Below are positions 58,891-64,000 of a stretch of 64,000 bases of DNA, in pieces. This DNA comes from Acidobacteriota bacterium (GTDB lineage: Bacteria; Acidobacteriota; Vicinamibacteria; Vicinamibacterales; UBA2999). Both the position numbers and the translations under genes were made by a program. Every line of letters begins with the position of its first letter. The first letter of the stretch is position 1. Where the stretch lies: assembly GCA_020851565.1 (NCBI GenBank), contig JADZCN010000146.1, positions 1 through 64,000 on the forward strand, given 5' to 3'. The notes beneath the pieces were generated by a model that worked only from the letters and a program-made list of their open reading frames with translations, was not told where the DNA came from and did not search any database.

Positions 58891-60525
58891 ATGAGCGACC
58901 GACACTCGGATCTCACTCACCTGCCCGACCTGAAACGCAAGCCCGAGCACGGGCCCGTGCGCAGCCGGCGGCCCATCTACATGGACCTGCTGCCGCCGTG
59001 CAATCACGCCTGCCCGGCCGGTGAGCCGGTCCAGGGCTGGCTGGCGCATGCGCAGGGAGGCCGCTACCGCGACGCCTGGGAGCTGCTCGTCCAGGCCAAC
59101 CCGTTCCCGGCCATTCACGGGCGCGTCTGCTATCACCCATGCGAGTCGTCCTGCAACCGCGAGCGGCTGGACGGCGCGGTCAGCATTCACTCGGTCGAGC
59201 GGTTCCTGGGCGATTTGGCCATCGAGCAGGGCTGGCCGCTGCCGGCCGGCGCGCCCGCCTCCGGCCACCGCGTGCTCGTGGTGGGTGCCGGGCCGAGCGG
59301 CCTGTCGGCCGCCTATCACCTCCGTCGGCTTGGCCACGACGTCGTCGTCCGAGACGCGGGGCCCGTTGCGGGCGGCATGATGCACTTCGGGATTCCGGCA
59401 TATCGCCTGCCGCGCAACGTGCTGGACGCCGAGGCCGCGCGCCTCGTCGGGCTCGGCGTCGTCTTCGAGTTCAACCACCGGGTCGAGAACCTCGAGGCCG
59501 AGTGGAAGGACGGCGGCTTCGCGGCGGTGTTCCTGGCCGTGGGCGCGCATCTCTCGAAGCGATCGGGGATTCCCGCGCGCGATGCCGGGCGCATGCTCGA
59601 CGCGGTGTCGTTCCTTCGCGACGTTGAAGCGGGCGCGCCGCCGAAGCTCGGGCGCCGCGTGGCGGTGTACGGGGGTGGCAACACCGCGATGGACGCCGCG
59701 CGCACGGCTCTTCGGCTGGGGCACGAACCCCTCATCATCTATCGCCGCGATCGCGAGCACATGCCGGCGCACGACTTCGAGGCCGCCGAGGCGATTGAAG
59801 AGGGCGTGAAGATCCACTGGCTCCGCGCCATCAAGGGGCTCGAGGAGGGCGCGCTCACCGTAGAGGTGATGGCCCTCGACGCCGACGGCCGCCCGCGTCC
59901 GACCGGCGAGGTCGAAACCATCGAGGCGGACGATCTCATCCTGGCGCTGGGCCAGGAAACCGACACGCGCTTCCTGCGATCCGTCGCGGGGGTGGAGTTC
60001 GGGAGCGACGGCACCGTGCTCGTGAACGACGGGATGATGACCGGCCGCCCTGGCCTCTTCGCCGGCGGCGACATGGTGCCCGCCCAGCGCAGCGTCACCT
60101 ACGCCGTCGGCCACGGCGCCTCGGCCGCGCGGCACATCGACGCGTTCCTGCACGGCGGAGCGTTCACGGCGCCCGCGCTGCCGCCCATCGCGACGTTCGA
60201 GAAGCTGCACCTCTGGTTCTACACGAACGTGGAGCACCGGCCGCAGGCCCGCGCGACGATGGAGCAGCGTCGCGGGACGTTCGGGGAGGTCGTGGGCGGG
60301 TTGTCCGAGCCGGCGGCCCGTTTCGAAGCCGCGAGGTGCCTGTCGTGCGGCACCTGCTTCGAGTGCGACGGCTGCTACGCGGCGTGCCCCGAGGATGCCA
60401 TCATCAAGCTCGGGCCGGGCCGGCGCTACGAGTACGACTACGCCAAATGCACCGGGTGCGCCATCTGCTACGAGCAGTGCCCCTGCCACGCCATCACCAT
60501 GGTGCGCGAGCCCGAGAAGGGTTGA
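58891..60525 (+). CDS. GltD-like NAD(P)-FAD oxidoreductase with C-terminal 2[4Fe-4S] domain
   Basis: About 544 residues from ATG 58891; a GTG at 58873 is also possible, with TAACAT 5 bases upstream. The N-terminal Cys-rich region (CNHACPAGEPV ... CYHPCESSCNRE) matches the GltD/Fer4_20 domain. FAD motif VLVVGAGPSGLSAAYHLRRL; NAD(P) motif VAVYGGGNTAMDAARTA. The C-terminus has two clusters (CLSCGTCFECDGCYAACP, CTGCAICYEQCP). With the pyruvate:ferredoxin oxidoreductase 10 bases downstream, it probably links NAD(P)H to ferredoxin-level electrons. Confidence 0.9.
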   Translation: MSDRHSDLTHLPDLKRKPEHGPVRSRRPIYMDLLPPCNHACPAGEPVQGWLAHAQGGRYRDAWELLVQANPFPAIHGRVCYHPCESSCNRERLDGAVSIHSVERFLGDLAIEQGWPLPAGAPASGHRVLVVGAGPSGLSAAYHLRRLGHDVVVRDAGPVAGGMMHFGIPAYRLPRNVLDAEAARLVGLGVVFEFNHRVENLEAEWKDGGFAAVFLAVGAHLSKRSGIPARDAGRMLDAVSFLRDVEAGAPPKLGRRVAVYGGGNTAMDAARTALRLGHEPLIIYRRDREHMPAHDFEAAEAIEEGVKIHWLRAIKGLEEGALTVEVMALDADGRPRPTGEVETIEADDLILALGQETDTRFLRSVAGVEFGSDGTVLVNDGMMTGRPGLFAGGDMVPAQRSVTYAVGHGASAARHIDAFLHGGAFTAPALPPIATFEKLHLWFYTNVEHRPQARATMEQRRGTFGEVVGGLSEPAARFEAARCLSCGTCFECDGCYAACPEDAIIKLGPGRRYEYDYAKCTGCAICYEQCPCHAITMVREPEKG

Positions 60526-60535
60526 GAGCCCGTCG

Positions 60536-64000
<3,465 letters not shown>

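Overview
The window is GC-rich DNA (roughly 70% by eye), densely coded, with GTG starts and frequent 4-base ATGA/GTGA gene overlaps. It carries an acidobacterial-type duplicated orphan permease (ADOP/MacB-FtsX family), a CadC-like winged-helix regulator fused to TPRs, and many short intergenic tandem arrays. Together these suggest an Acidobacteriota chromosome, possibly a Vicinamibacteria-like member. This placement is inferred; there is no rRNA or other phylogenetic marker in the window.

Layout. 1-8.8 kb: two UbiB/ABC1-kinase paralogues, one cut by the window edge, flank a complete RND efflux system (outer-membrane factor, adaptor, pump) on the minus strand. 8.9-11.9 kb: a cyclic-nucleotide-binding patatin lipase and a divergent MpaB/Lcp-type oxygenase. 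12-16.7 kb: a small lipid-like locus with an acyl carrier protein, a B12-binding radical SAM enzyme, a fatty acyl-AMP ligase, a methyltransferase and an HXXEE membrane protein. 16.8-21.2 kb: a TIR/DUF4062-like/TIR-like protein overlapping an nSTAND1-type NTPase with a membrane segment and TPRs, a candidate defence or signalling pair. 21.2-32.6 kb: assorted genes, including an outer-membrane protein, DUF952, a membrane-spermidine-synthase-TPR fusion, NIPSNAP, AlkA, a DMT transporter, a beta/gamma-crystallin coupled to an MliC-YscW protein, and a hydrolase. 32.7-39.6 kb: an RRM protein, a minimal napDAB nitrate reductase operon and the ADOP permease.

39.6-51.1 kb is the most striking region. 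A tightly coupled plus-strand operon encodes an alpha/beta hydrolase, an OleC-type beta-lactone synthetase, an OleD-type reductase, a one-module C-A-PCP NRPS (A-domain code close to glycine), a fused pair of KAS III domains in which the catalytic residues appear split between the halves, and a CPBP-like membrane protein. A convergent minus-strand pair encodes a fatty-acid desaturase and a methyltransferase. The gene content matches the logic of lipstatin biosynthesis (LstA/B/C/D/E), so I propose a lipstatin-like beta-lactone lipid cluster with a predicted glycine instead of leucine and with LstA and LstB fused.

51.2-64 kb: MmcQ, a GT87 glycosyltransferase, a sodium:solute symporter, a flavoprotein with an unusual ferredoxin, the CadC-TPR regulator, a Phd/VapC-type toxin-antitoxin pair with a clear promoter-operator, and a GltD-like iron-sulfur oxidoreductase followed by pyruvate:ferredoxin oxidoreductase, which runs off the right edge.

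Two patterns recur across the window. TANNNT boxes sit 6-7 bases upstream of several first-gene start codons, suggesting leaderless transcripts. Short-period tandem arrays abut stop codons.
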